Assembly (NCBI GenBank): GCA_964546015.1
Contig: CAZJHO010000005.1
Span: 62,001-126,000 of the forward strand
Direction: 5' to 3'
Origin: JAFGVL01 sp964546015
GTDB lineage: Bacteria > Bacteroidota > Bacteroidia > Bacteroidales > Paludibacteraceae
Length of the DNA: 64,000 bases
Numbering within the stretch: position 1 is the first letter of the stretch; every line of letters starts with the position of its first letter. The position numbers were made by a program, and so were the translations under genes. Below the pieces are notes generated by a model. That model ran no database searches, had not been told where the DNA came from, and worked only from the letters and a program-made list of their open reading frames with translations. This document shows positions 16,836 to 25,889 of the stretch, piece by piece.

Positions 16836-19800
16836 TTGAAAACAATTGTTCGTTATCTATTTTATATTTTGAGCTTACTACTTTTGTGGAACTGCTCTAA
16901 TAGCAAAAATACTTGGTTAAGCCGGAATTTTCAGGCAACCCAAACCCGCTACAATGTTTCTTTTAATGGAAAAGAAAGTTACAAAGAGGGAATTGCAGCT
17001 ATTTATGCTGCCAATGTGGATGATTACTCTAAACTTATACCGATTTATCCAATCAGCAATCATGCAAATACTTCGGTAGCTACTTCTCAGATGGATAGAG
17101 CCATTGAAAAAGCAAATAAAGCTATCAAAACGCATTCTATCAAAAAGAAACCCAAAAAGAATCCGAAAAAAACAAAAGACCCTAAATATCAAGTTTTCAT
17201 GTCACAAGAAGAGTATAATACTCAAATAGATGAAGCTTGGATGTTGTTAGGAAAGGCACAATTTCATAAAGGTGAATTTTTGGAATCGATGGCTACTTTT
17301 ACCTATGTGGTGCGCCACTTTAGTTGGTTGCCCAATCGGGTAGCAGATGCGCGCATTTGGTTAGCCCGAAGCTATACAGAAATGGGTTGGTATTTTGAAG
17401 CCGAAAATATTCTTGATATTGCCAATAAAGACGGTGTTCATCCAAGTCTTTCCGGCGAATTTGCCGCTGCTCGTGCCGATTTATTAATTAAACAAGATAA
17501 ACGCAAACAAGCGATTCCATACCTCGAAGTAGCTGTAGATAAGGAAAACAAAAAAAAGCAACTTCAGCGCGAACGCTTTATTTTAGCTCAATTGTATGCG
17601 TTATCCGGCGAAAATGCCAAAGCTATTCAAGCTTATACCAAAGTCATAAAATCAAATCCACCTTTCGAGATGGAGCTAAATGCACGAATTAATCGTGCGG
17701 AAGCCAATAGCCAAAATTCGACACAAGCCATTAAAGAATTAAATAAAATGCTTAGATCGTCGCGTTATGCCGATAATCTGGATAAAATTTATGTAACACT
17801 TGGTGAGATTTATCAACGCGAGGGAAACACAAAAGAGGCAGTAAAACAATATCTCCTTGCTATTGAAAAAAGTAAAACCGGTGGTTTTGATAAGTTAAAT
17901 GCAATGATTCTTTTGGGAGATCTTTATTATTCTCAGAAAGAATATTTGAAAGCGCAGCCGTACTATGAGCAAGCTGCTATGATGATGGCTCCCGATAATG
18001 TTGATTACAACCGTGTCAGTACGAGGAGTCAGCAGTTAAGTTTATTACAGCAAGAAGTAGATATTGTTCATTTGCAGGATAGTTTGCAACATCTTGCCAA
18101 ATTGACTCCTGAAGAGCAAGAAGCTCATGTAAAGCAAATGATTAAAAAAATGCAAGATGAAGAAAAAGTACAAAAAGAAGCATTGGAAAAAGAAGCTCTT
18201 CGTCAGGCAAATGCGGCAATGGCTTTTGATAGAGAATCCGGTGGAGATGAGATGTCGTTCCCTTCGATACGACCTGTGGGAGGAATGCAAGGTGATTGGT
18301 ATTTTTACAATGTAACAGTTGTTTCGAGCGGTAAAGCCGACTTCCAAAATCGGTGGGGAGCTCGTAAACTCGAAGATAATTGGCGACGAAAAAGCAAACT
18401 TGTTCTTGGAACTTCTACTGATCCTCAGACAACGCAAACTAACGATGGTGAAAATCAAACGGATGGTATTGCACAGCAAAATGCGGAATCACAATCAGCT
18501 GTGAATACTGATGTTCAATTTTATTTAAAACAAATTCCGGCTACAGAAGAACAAATGCACTTATCGAATGAACAAATTGCCGATGCCCTTTATAATCAGG
18601 CAGGTATTTATAGCGAAGAGCTCGATGATGCACCAATGGCTATTGCTGTTTATGATGAAATGATGCGCCGTTTCCCTGATCACAAACGAATTCCTTCTCT
18701 TTATTATTACCGTTATCGTTTGAGCAAAAAAGCCAATAGCGATGAAGCCGAACAATATCGTTTGGCATTGATTGAGAAATATCCGGAATCGGTATATGCA
18801 AAAATGCTCGTATCGCCAGATTATGCCGAACGAATGGCAAAAATGAATATGGTACAGGATTCCCTTTATCAGGCAAGTTATTTTGCTTATGTGAAGAATG
18901 ACTTCTCGACTGTTTTCTCAAATTATAAAACCATTAAACAAGATAATCCGCTTTCTCCGTTAATGCCTAAATTTTTATTTATAAAAGCATTAAGTGAAGG
19001 AAAAACGGGTAATAATGCACAATTGATAGAAGATTTGGATACGCTTATCATATCTTATCCTCAAAGTGATGTTGCTCCCATGAGTAAAGATATTTTGGCA
19101 TTGATAAAACAAGGAAGTCAAATTCAGGCAGGAAGCTCACATGGAACTATGCTTGAACTTCGGGAAGAACAGGTAACAGCTGAAACGAAAGCCGAACTCA
19201 AGGAATTACATTTTGAAGTAAATAAAACAGACCGTTACATTATCGGTATTTTTGCACCGAACGAGGTAGATATGAATAAATTACAATTTAATGTGGCAAG
19301 CTACAATTTTACCGGATTTATGGTAAAGAATTTTGATATTGAAATACAACGCTATAATGTTAAAAACAACTTGTTGCTTGTATCTCTTTTTGATAATTGG
19401 GATGAGGCTAAATGGTATCAAAACGGTTTATTGACCGATTCGTATGTTAACTCTGTTGTAACCTCGCAAGGAGGTAAACTATTTGCCGTTTCCGAAAATA
19501 ATTATGACTTGATTAAAAAAGGATTACCACTTAATGAGTATCTTGATTTTTATAATCAAACCATCTTGAAAATACCGGCAAAGACGGCGGCAATGCCTGC
19601 TGCTCCGGTAGCAGTGCTTCCTGTGTCAAAGCCACAAGCTTCGGCAATGCAACAAGTGGCTCCTCCCACAATAAGCCAACAATCAATAACTGCAACGCCT
19701 TCGCAACCGGCATCAACAAAAGCGTCTCAATCGGTAGAAATAGCATCGAATCAGACAGTTCAACCGACAAATATTCCTACGACAGTGTTTAAAATAGATC

Positions 19801-20153
19801 CGCTTGTGCCGCATGCATTTATTCTGATAGTGATGAATAATAGTTTTGATTATGAAAAACTCAAATCAGTACTTGAGGCATATAATGTGAAAAATTATCC
19901 GGTAATGAACCTGAAAGTAAATGCACAACCGCTTGCACAAGGTCAACAAGTGATTACCGTTGGATGGCTGTCTGATTCGAGTAACGCAAAAACATATTTA
20001 TTCCGTATTATTCGTGAACAAGGTATATTCCAATTATTGCAGGGAGTCGAATACCGTAGTGCGATTATTTCCGAACACAACCTGAATGAGTTGGTAAAAA
20101 CAACAGCTGTGATCGATTATTTGAATTTCAACCGAGTAAATTACATGAAATAA
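16836..20153 (+). CDS. porW: PorW/SprE-like TPR lipoprotein of type IX secretion
   Basis: 1105 residues. The start is TTG at 16836: no in-frame ATG precedes it, and this start gives a clean type II signal peptide with lipobox LLLWNC (C20). Tetratricopeptide repeats fill about 120-420 (for example AWMLLGKAQFHKGEF, ARIWLARSYTEMGWYFEAENIL, LYALSGENAKAIQAY), a second TPR block lies around 585-760, and repeated ferredoxin-like segments follow a Pro/Ala/Gln/Ser linker at about 915-980. This matches PorW of Porphyromonas and SprE of Flavobacterium, lipoproteins needed for T9SS function and linked to the PorXY regulators. The porX gene follows after 7 bases. Family assignment is by architecture and neighbourhood. 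Confidence 0.85.
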   Translation: MKTIVRYLFYILSLLLLWNCSNSKNTWLSRNFQATQTRYNVSFNGKESYKEGIAAIYAANVDDYSKLIPIYPISNHANTSVATSQMDRAIEKANKAIKTHSIKKKPKKNPKKTKDPKYQVFMSQEEYNTQIDEAWMLLGKAQFHKGEFLESMATFTYVVRHFSWLPNRVADARIWLARSYTEMGWYFEAENILDIANKDGVHPSLSGEFAAARADLLIKQDKRKQAIPYLEVAVDKENKKKQLQRERFILAQLYALSGENAKAIQAYTKVIKSNPPFEMELNARINRAEANSQNSTQAIKELNKMLRSSRYADNLDKIYVTLGEIYQREGNTKEAVKQYLLAIEKSKTGGFDKLNAMILLGDLYYSQKEYLKAQPYYEQAAMMMAPDNVDYNRVSTRSQQLSLLQQEVDIVHLQDSLQHLAKLTPEEQEAHVKQMIKKMQDEEKVQKEALEKEALRQANAAMAFDRESGGDEMSFPSIRPVGGMQGDWYFYNVTVVSSGKADFQNRWGARKLEDNWRRKSKLVLGTSTDPQTTQTNDGENQTDGIAQQNAESQSAVNTDVQFYLKQIPATEEQMHLSNEQIADALYNQAGIYSEELDDAPMAIAVYDEMMRRFPDHKRIPSLYYYRYRLSKKANSDEAEQYRLALIEKYPESVYAKMLVSPDYAERMAKMNMVQDSLYQASYFAYVKNDFSTVFSNYKTIKQDNPLSPLMPKFLFIKALSEGKTGNNAQLIEDLDTLIISYPQSDVAPMSKDILALIKQGSQIQAGSSHGTMLELREEQVTAETKAELKELHFEVNKTDRYIIGIFAPNEVDMNKLQFNVASYNFTGFMVKNFDIEIQRYNVKNNLLLVSLFDNWDEAKWYQNGLLTDSYVNSVVTSQGGKLFAVSENNYDLIKKGLPLNEYLDFYNQTILKIPAKTAAMPAAPVAVLPVSKPQASAMQQVAPPTISQQSITATPSQPASTKASQSVEIASNQTVQPTNIPTTVFKIDPLVPHAFILIVMNNSFDYEKLKSVLEAYNVKNYPVMNLKVNAQPLAQGQQVITVGWLSDSSNAKTYLFRIIREQGIFQLLQGVEYRSAIISEHNLNELVKTTAVIDYLNFNRVNYMK

Positions 20154-20160
20154 TAAAAGT

Positions 20161-21702
20161 ATGAAAATTCTTTGGGTAGATGATGAGATAGATTTGCTGA
20201 AGCCATATATTATTTTCTTAGAAGAAAAAGGATATGAGGTATTTACGGCAAATAATGGTAAAGATGCAGTAGATCTTTGTCAAGAGAATAATTACGACAT
20301 TATTTTCCTTGATGAAAATATGCCTGGATTAAGTGGATTGCAGACTCTTTCGCAAATTAAAGAGCTGAGAGCAACAATGCCTATTGTAATGATTACCAAA
20401 AATGAAGAAGAGAACATCATGGATCAGGCAATAGGTAGTAAAATTGCCGATTATTTGATTAAACCGATTAATCCGAACCAGATATTGCTTGTTATCAAAA
20501 AGCATGTACATAAGCGCGAAATCATTTCCGAACAAACAACGACTAATTATCGTACAGAATTTGCCAATATAAGTATGCAGATAGATTCTTGTAAGACATC
20601 GGCAGATTGGGTGGCGGTATATAAAAAATTGCTCTTTTGGGAACTTGAACTGGACGCCGCAGACAATGAAATGCAAAGCATGTTGGAAATGCAAAAATCC
20701 GAGGCGAATAACGGATTTGCCAAATTTATCAAGAAAAACTATGAAGCGTGGTTCGAAAATCCGAATAATCGACCTGTGATGAGTCCTGATTTTTTCAAGA
20801 AAAAGGTTTTCCCGATTCTTGATGCCGGCGAAAAAGTGTTTGTTGTTGTTGTGGATAATTTTCGCTATGATCAGTGGTTTGTTATTAAAGATGTTATCAG
20901 TGAATATTTCACTTTCCTTGACGAGGAAGCTTATTTCAGCATTTTGCCTACGGCTACCCAGTATGCCCGTAATGCTATTTTTAGCGGGCTGATGCCATTG
21001 CAGATACAACAAATGTATCCTGAATTTTGGATAGAAGAAGAGGAAGATGAGGGAAAAAATTTGTACGAAGAAGAATTAATTCAGACTCAGCTAGACCGTT
21101 TCCGTAAAAAACACAGTTTTTCGTATCACAAAATAAATGATTCACAATCGGGAGAGAAGTTGATTGAAAAACTGCCTTCGCTTATGCAAAATGATTTCAA
21201 TGTGTGTGTGCTTAATTTTATTGATATGCTTTCTCATTCTAAAACCGATTCTAAAATGATGCGCGAATTGGTGCAAGATGAGTCCGCATATCGTTCGCTT
21301 ACTCTTTCGTGGTTCAAACACTCATTTGCGATAGATTTGTTTAAAGCGCTTGCCCAACATAAGGTAAAAGTAATACTTACTACAGATCATGGAACTATTC
21401 GCATAAATAATGCTATAAAAATAATCGGGGATAAGAATACCAATACTAATTTGCGTTACAAGGTAGGCAAAACACTTAATTATAATAAGAAAGAAGTGTT
21501 TGATATAACTCAACCGGCTAAAGTGGGGCTTCCATCTCCCAACATCAGTTCGGCGTATATTTTTGCCCTTAATGAAGATTTTTTTGCTTATCCGAATAAC
21601 TACAATTACTATGTAAGTTATTTCAAAAATACATTTCAACATGGAGGAGTTTCGCTCGAAGAAATGATTTTGCCCGGAGTTGTTATGGAATCAAAACGGT
21701 AA
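20161..21702 (+). CDS. porX: PorX, response regulator with PglZ domain (type IX secretion)
   Basis: 513 residues. Receiver domain 1-118: acid pocket D7/D8, phospho-acceptor D51 in IIFLDENMPG, T79 and K101. A helical linker (120-215) leads to a PglZ/alkaline-phosphatase-superfamily domain: VVVVDNFRYDQW (D232), PTATQYARN (264-272), FIDMLSH (D355, H359), TTDHGT (D409, H410) and FQHGG (H494), the likely metal ligands. In Porphyromonas PorX works with the kinase PorY and sigma factor SigP to control T9SS genes, and its C-terminal domain has been reported as a zinc phosphodiesterase. Shares an operon with the porW-like gene; no porY or sigP is in the window. Confidence 0.95.
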   Translation: MKILWVDDEIDLLKPYIIFLEEKGYEVFTANNGKDAVDLCQENNYDIIFLDENMPGLSGLQTLSQIKELRATMPIVMITKNEEENIMDQAIGSKIADYLIKPINPNQILLVIKKHVHKREIISEQTTTNYRTEFANISMQIDSCKTSADWVAVYKKLLFWELELDAADNEMQSMLEMQKSEANNGFAKFIKKNYEAWFENPNNRPVMSPDFFKKKVFPILDAGEKVFVVVVDNFRYDQWFVIKDVISEYFTFLDEEAYFSILPTATQYARNAIFSGLMPLQIQQMYPEFWIEEEEDEGKNLYEEELIQTQLDRFRKKHSFSYHKINDSQSGEKLIEKLPSLMQNDFNVCVLNFIDMLSHSKTDSKMMRELVQDESAYRSLTLSWFKHSFAIDLFKALAQHKVKVILTTDHGTIRINNAIKIIGDKNTNTNLRYKVGKTLNYNKKEVFDITQPAKVGLPSPNISSAYIFALNEDFFAYPNNYNYYVSYFKNTFQHGGVSLEEMILPGVVMESKR

Positions 21703-21740
21703 AACTTTCGTTTTTAACAAAATCAAAAAAAGGGGTGGGG

Positions 21741-21774
21741 TTGTTTACTTACACCTTTTTTTTATGTACTTTTG
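21741..21774 (+). promoter_or_regulatory. promoter of the glucan phosphorylase gene
   Basis: TTG at 21741-21743 and TACTTTTG at 21767-21774, 23 bases apart; the ATG follows at 21812. Spacing is at the long end of the usual range. Confidence 0.5.
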
Positions 21775-21811
21775 TCCCCGTTCTTTAAAAATATTTTATA
21801 TCATACATAAC

Positions 21812-24353
21812 ATGAAAGTAGAAATTAGTAAAACTAATCAACCTGTATGGAAAGAAATTAATGTAATTTCTCGTGTACCGAAGGAACTGGAAAAATTGCA
21901 GGAATTGGCAGGAAATATTTGGTGGACATGGAACGAAGAATTTATTGATATTTTAGCAGAAATAGATCGGGAATTATTCAGTAAATGTTGTCATAATCCG
22001 GTTCTATTCCTTGAACGGTTGAGCTACGAACAAATGAAGGAAATTGCGGAGGATGGTGCCTTTATCAAAAAAATGGATAATATATATGCCTCTTTTCGTA
22101 ATTATATGGATCAAAAACCGGATACGACTAAAGCTACTATAGCATATTTCAGTATGGAATACGGTCTTACCGATATTCTTAAAATCTATTCGGGAGGTTT
22201 GGGTGTGCTTGCGGGTGATTATTTGAAAGAAGCCAGCGATTGTAATATAGATATGACGGCTATCGGATTCCTTTACCGTCAAGGATATTTTACCCAAAAG
22301 CTTTCTACCGATGGGCAACAATTAGCCATCTATGATGCACAACAATTTAATCAACTTCCTATCGATGCGGTAAAAGACGAAAACGGGGCACAAATGGTTG
22401 TTGAAGTGCCTTATCATGATCGTATTATTTATGCTAACCTTTGGCGGGTAAATGTAGGTCGTGTGTCGCTTTATTTGCTTGATACAGATACAATGCTTAA
22501 CAGTGAATTCGACCGCCCCATTACTGCACAGCTTTATGGTGGCGATTGGGAAACTCGTTTGAAACAATTTGCTGGGTGTAGGAGGGATGTATGCTCTGAA
22601 GCGCTTGGGCATCGAAAAACAAGTGTACCATTGCAATGAAGGACATGCAGCTCTTATTAATGCACAACGCCTGGTAGATTATGTGGCTAAAGGATTAAGT
22701 TTTAACGAAGCAATGGAAGTGGTAAAAGGAAGTGCATTGTACACTGTGCATACACCCGTGCCTGCCGGACACGATAGTTTTGAAGAAGGGTTATTCCACA
22801 AATATATGGGTCACTTCCCCGAGAAATTAGGTGTTTCGTGGGAAAGATTCATGGACCTTGGCCGCGAGCATGAAAAATTCAGCATGAGTGTATTTGCCTG
22901 CAATACCTGTCAGGAAGTAAACGGAGTAAGTTGGTTGCACGGAAAAGTATCACAAGAAATGTTCCAACCTATTTGGAGCGGATATTTCCCCGAAGAGTTA
23001 CATGTGAACTATGTAACTAACGGCGTACACTTGCCAACTTGGTGTGCTTTTGCTTGGAAAAAACTGTATGCTAAAACATTCGGTGAAGATTATATTTATG
23101 ACCAATCAAACATGTCCATTTGGGAAAAAATTTACCAAGTCTCTGATGAAGAAATCTGGCAAACTCGTACTGAATTAAAAAAGAAATTGGTAGATTATAT
23201 CAAAAAACAAATAAGCAACAAATGGTCGAGCAATCAGGATGCTCCCGAAATGATTATGGAAGCAATCGGGTCGTTTAACCCGAACTCGTTGGTGATAGGG
23301 TTTGGTCGCCGTTTTGCTACATACAAACGGGCTCATTTATTGTTTTCTGATTTGGAACGATTGTCCAAAATTGTAAATAATCCGAATTATCCGGTTGTAT
23401 TTCTTTATACAGGGAAAGCCCATCCTGCCGACGGAGCAGGCCAAGGATTGATCAAACGCATTGTTGAAATTTCGCACATGCCGCAATTTTTAGGAAAAGT
23501 AATTTTTCTTGAAAACTATGATATGCGTTTGGCAAAACGCTTAATTTCAGGGGTGGATGTATGGTTGAATACACCTACCCGTCCGTTGGAAGCTTCGGGA
23601 ACTTCGGGAGAGAAAGCACAAATGAATGGTGTCCTTAATTTCTCCGTGCTTGATGGTTGGTGGTTGGAAGGCTATGTAAAAGGAGCAGGATGGGCATTGA
23701 CCGAAAAACAAACTTTCGAAAATCCTGCACATCAAGACCGTTTGGATGCTTTAACTATCTATGCTATGCTTGAAAACGAAATTATACCAATGTACTATGC
23801 TCGTAACGGCAAGGGATACTCGCCAGAATGGGTACAAACCATTAAAAATTCGATAGCTAAAATTACGCCTCGTTACACCACCAAGCGTATGTTAGACGAT
23901 TATATCTCTAAATTCTATACAAAATTGGCATTGCGTGGAACATCACTTAAAGCCGATAATTTTGCTAAAGCAAAAGAAATAGCTGCTTGGAAACAAAGGT
24001 TAGGAACTCTTTGGGATAAAATAGAAGTAACAAAACTCAATATTCCTGAGGCGATGATGCAGCTTCCTATTGTTGGAGAAAATTATCAAATTTCGGCTGA
24101 AATTGATATGAAAGATCCGGAAGAAAAAGGGATTGGATTAGAGTTGGTAGTAACTTATCAGGACGAAAAAGAAAAAACTTGCATCTTTGAGGTACAGGAA
24201 TTCCAATTGCTAAATGCTATCGGATCAAAACTTTCATTTGCTCTTGATTATCGGTTAAATAAAGGAGGTGAATATAAGTACGCATTGCGTATGTTTCCTA
24301 AAAATATTGACTTGCCACACCGTCAGGATTTCAGCTTTGTACGCTGGATTTAA
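21812..24353 (+). pseudogene. glgP: alpha-glucan (glycogen) phosphorylase, frameshifted
   Basis: GT35 enzyme with an N-terminal DUF3417 domain that releases glucose-1-phosphate from glycogen. The frame from ATG 21812 (MKVEISKTNQPVWKEI) runs through IYSGGLGVLAGDYLKEA to GGDWETRLKQ at 22567, then enters nonsense and stops at 22639. The remainder (LGVGGMYALKRLGIEKQVYHCNEGH) continues from 22569 in the +1 frame to 24353 with all later motifs: TVHTPVPAGHD, FGRRFATYKRA and EASGTSGEKAQMNG with the PLP lysine. Family members read QEILLGVGG at the break, so a loss of 5 bases (GAAAT) after codon CAA fits best. No other damage is seen, so this is either recent or a sequencing error. The ATG is chosen over an upstream open stretch that overlaps the promoter. 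Confidence 0.85.
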
Positions 24354-24386
24354 CAGGGAAAGAATAAGACGAGAAAAATCTTTGAA

Positions 24387-24423
24387 AAAAAAGTCTGAAA
24401 CATTAACGGTTTCAGACTTTTTT
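24387..24423. terminator. bidirectional terminator between glgP and spt
   Basis: Perfect 15-bp inverted repeat, arms 24387-24401 and 24409-24423, 7-base loop, A run on the left and T run on the right, so it can end transcription from both convergent genes. Confidence 0.85.
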
Positions 24424-24444
24424 CATATATTTTTATGAAGTTAA

Positions 24445-25632
24445 TTAAATAACACCTAATTTCTTAGCATTTTTAGTAATTTTTTCTACCGCTTCGTCGA
24501 TTTGAGCAATGGTATGAGTTGCCATCAGAGAGAGTCGGATTAAAGTATCTTCCGGTTTAACGGCTGGAGTTACTACCGGATTTACAAAAACACCATCATC
24601 CATAAGCATGCGTGTAAGCATGAATGTTTTTTCGTTATTGCGTACATAAATCGGAATAATTGGAGTTGTTGTATGCCCTATTTCGAAGCCTGCACTACGA
24701 AATGCCACTAAAGAATGTTCTGTATTTTTCCAAAGAGCTTCTTGGCGCCATGTTTCCTCTTGCATTACATCCAACGCAGCAAGAACACAAGCTGTTGAAG
24801 CCGGCGTAATACTTGCGCTAAAAATAAGAGTACGCGAATTATGTTTGATGTAATTAATGATGTTTTTATCTGCAGCAATAAATCCACCGATAGTTGCAAG
24901 TGATTTACTGAATGTTCCCATTATTAAATCAACATCATCCGTAAGTCCCATTTGGTTACAAATCCCTTTACCATGATCGCCGAAAACACCTAATGAGTGA
25001 GCCTCATCGATCATTAATGATGCGTTATATTTTTTTGCTAAAGAGGCCATCTCCGAAAGTTTTGCCACATCGCCTTCCATGCTGAAGACAGCATCAGATA
25101 CTATTAATTTTAATTTGTCAGGTTCGCAGCGTTGAAGCAATTTTTCCAAATGCTCCATATTATTATGCCTGTATTTTAGTTGTTTTGAGAACGAAAGGCG
25201 TTTTCCTTCAATAATAGAAGCGTGGTTAAATTCGTCGTTAATCAGATAATCGTTTTTTCCTGTCAAACAGGGAATTACGCCTGAGTTTACGGTAAATCCG
25301 GTAGCATATACCAATGCTTCATCTTTCCCGACAAGTTTTGCCAAACGATGTTCCAGTTCAAGGTGAATATCCAATGTCCCATTCAAATAACGAGAACCGG
25401 CACACCCCGTTCCATATTTTTTTACAGCTTCGATAGCTGCTTCTTTTATTCTTGGATGATTGGTAAGTCCGAGATAACTGTTAGACCCAAACATTAAAAC
25501 CGGTTTTCCGTCTATCTTCACTACTGTATCTTGGTCAGATTCGATGGCTCTGAAATACGGATAAAGGCCCATTGCCATTACTTCTTGCGGGGCGGTATAT
25601 TGTCCCAGCTTTTGACTTAATAAACTTGGCAT
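24445..25632 (-). CDS. spt: serine palmitoyltransferase
   Basis: PLP-dependent alpha-oxoamine synthase (395 residues) that condenses serine with a long-chain acyl-CoA/ACP, the first step of sphingolipid synthesis; Bacteroidales membranes contain sphingolipids. The sequence matches the Bacteroides enzyme closely: YPYFRAIES, MFGSNSYLGLTNHP, GSGCAG-type GTGCAGSRYLNGTLD, FTVNSGVIPCL, DEAHSLGVFG and GTFSKSLATIGGF with the PLP lysine near K241. 2-amino-3-ketobutyrate CoA ligase and KAPA synthase are related, but the N-terminus and the FEIGHTTTPIIPIYV region favour SPT. Divergent from the oxidoreductase genes; own promoter at 25660-25693. Confidence 0.9.
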   Translation of the reverse strand: MPSLLSQKLGQYTAPQEVMAMGLYPYFRAIESDQDTVVKIDGKPVLMFGSNSYLGLTNHPRIKEAAIEAVKKYGTGCAGSRYLNGTLDIHLELEHRLAKLVGKDEALVYATGFTVNSGVIPCLTGKNDYLINDEFNHASIIEGKRLSFSKQLKYRHNNMEHLEKLLQRCEPDKLKLIVSDAVFSMEGDVAKLSEMASLAKKYNASLMIDEAHSLGVFGDHGKGICNQMGLTDDVDLIMGTFSKSLATIGGFIAADKNIINYIKHNSRTLIFSASITPASTACVLAALDVMQEETWRQEALWKNTEHSLVAFRSAGFEIGHTTTPIIPIYVRNNEKTFMLTRMLMDDGVFVNPVVTPAVKPEDTLIRLSLMATHTIAQIDEAVEKITKNAKKLGVI

Positions 25633-25659
25633 ATTGTTTTAATAGTTTTAAAAAGTTCA

Positions 25660-25693
25660 CAAAAGTACTATTTTTTACTTTAATTGTAACAAA
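25660..25693 (-). promoter_or_regulatory. spt promoter
   Basis: On the minus strand TTTG (25693-25690), 22 bases, TACTTTTG (25667-25660), then the ATG at 25632. Good match to the Bacteroidetes promoter. Confidence 0.65.
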
Positions 25694-25793
25694 ACTGAAC
25701 TTTAAAGTGTTTTTTGTTCTATAATTTTTTTTAATGGTATAAAGGTGTATTTCTTATGTAATTTTGATATATGCAAAAAGACAGTAAAAGTTG

Positions 25794-25838
25794 TATTTTT
25801 ATGCAGTTTTTATATTTTTATGCAGTAAATTTATGCAG
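25794..25838 (+). repeat. direct repeats upstream of the oxidoreductase operon
   Basis: TATTTTTATGCAGT occurs perfectly at 25794-25807 and again at 25813-25826 (19-base period); a third partial copy, TTTATGCAG, is at 25830-25838, and ATATGCA occurs near 25768. The set lies 30-75 bases upstream of the predicted -7 box for the operon and could be a tandem activator site. Confidence 0.55.
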
Positions 25839-25866
25839 AAATATAGTTTATTCCGTATTTTTATAT

Positions 25867-25874
25867 TACTTTTG
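25867..25874 (+). promoter_or_regulatory. -7 box of the oxidoreductase operon
   Basis: TACTTTTG, exact TAnnTTTG, 16 bases before ATG 25890; the leader would be only about 9-15 bases. The -33 region is poor (TTTA), which fits a promoter that needs an activator. Confidence 0.55.
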
Positions 25875-25889
25875 CAACCCGTGTAAAAA

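Noticed and set aside
20329..21012. A 227-codon minus-strand ORF inside porX
   Set aside because: Antisense to a clear gene, no start context or family features.
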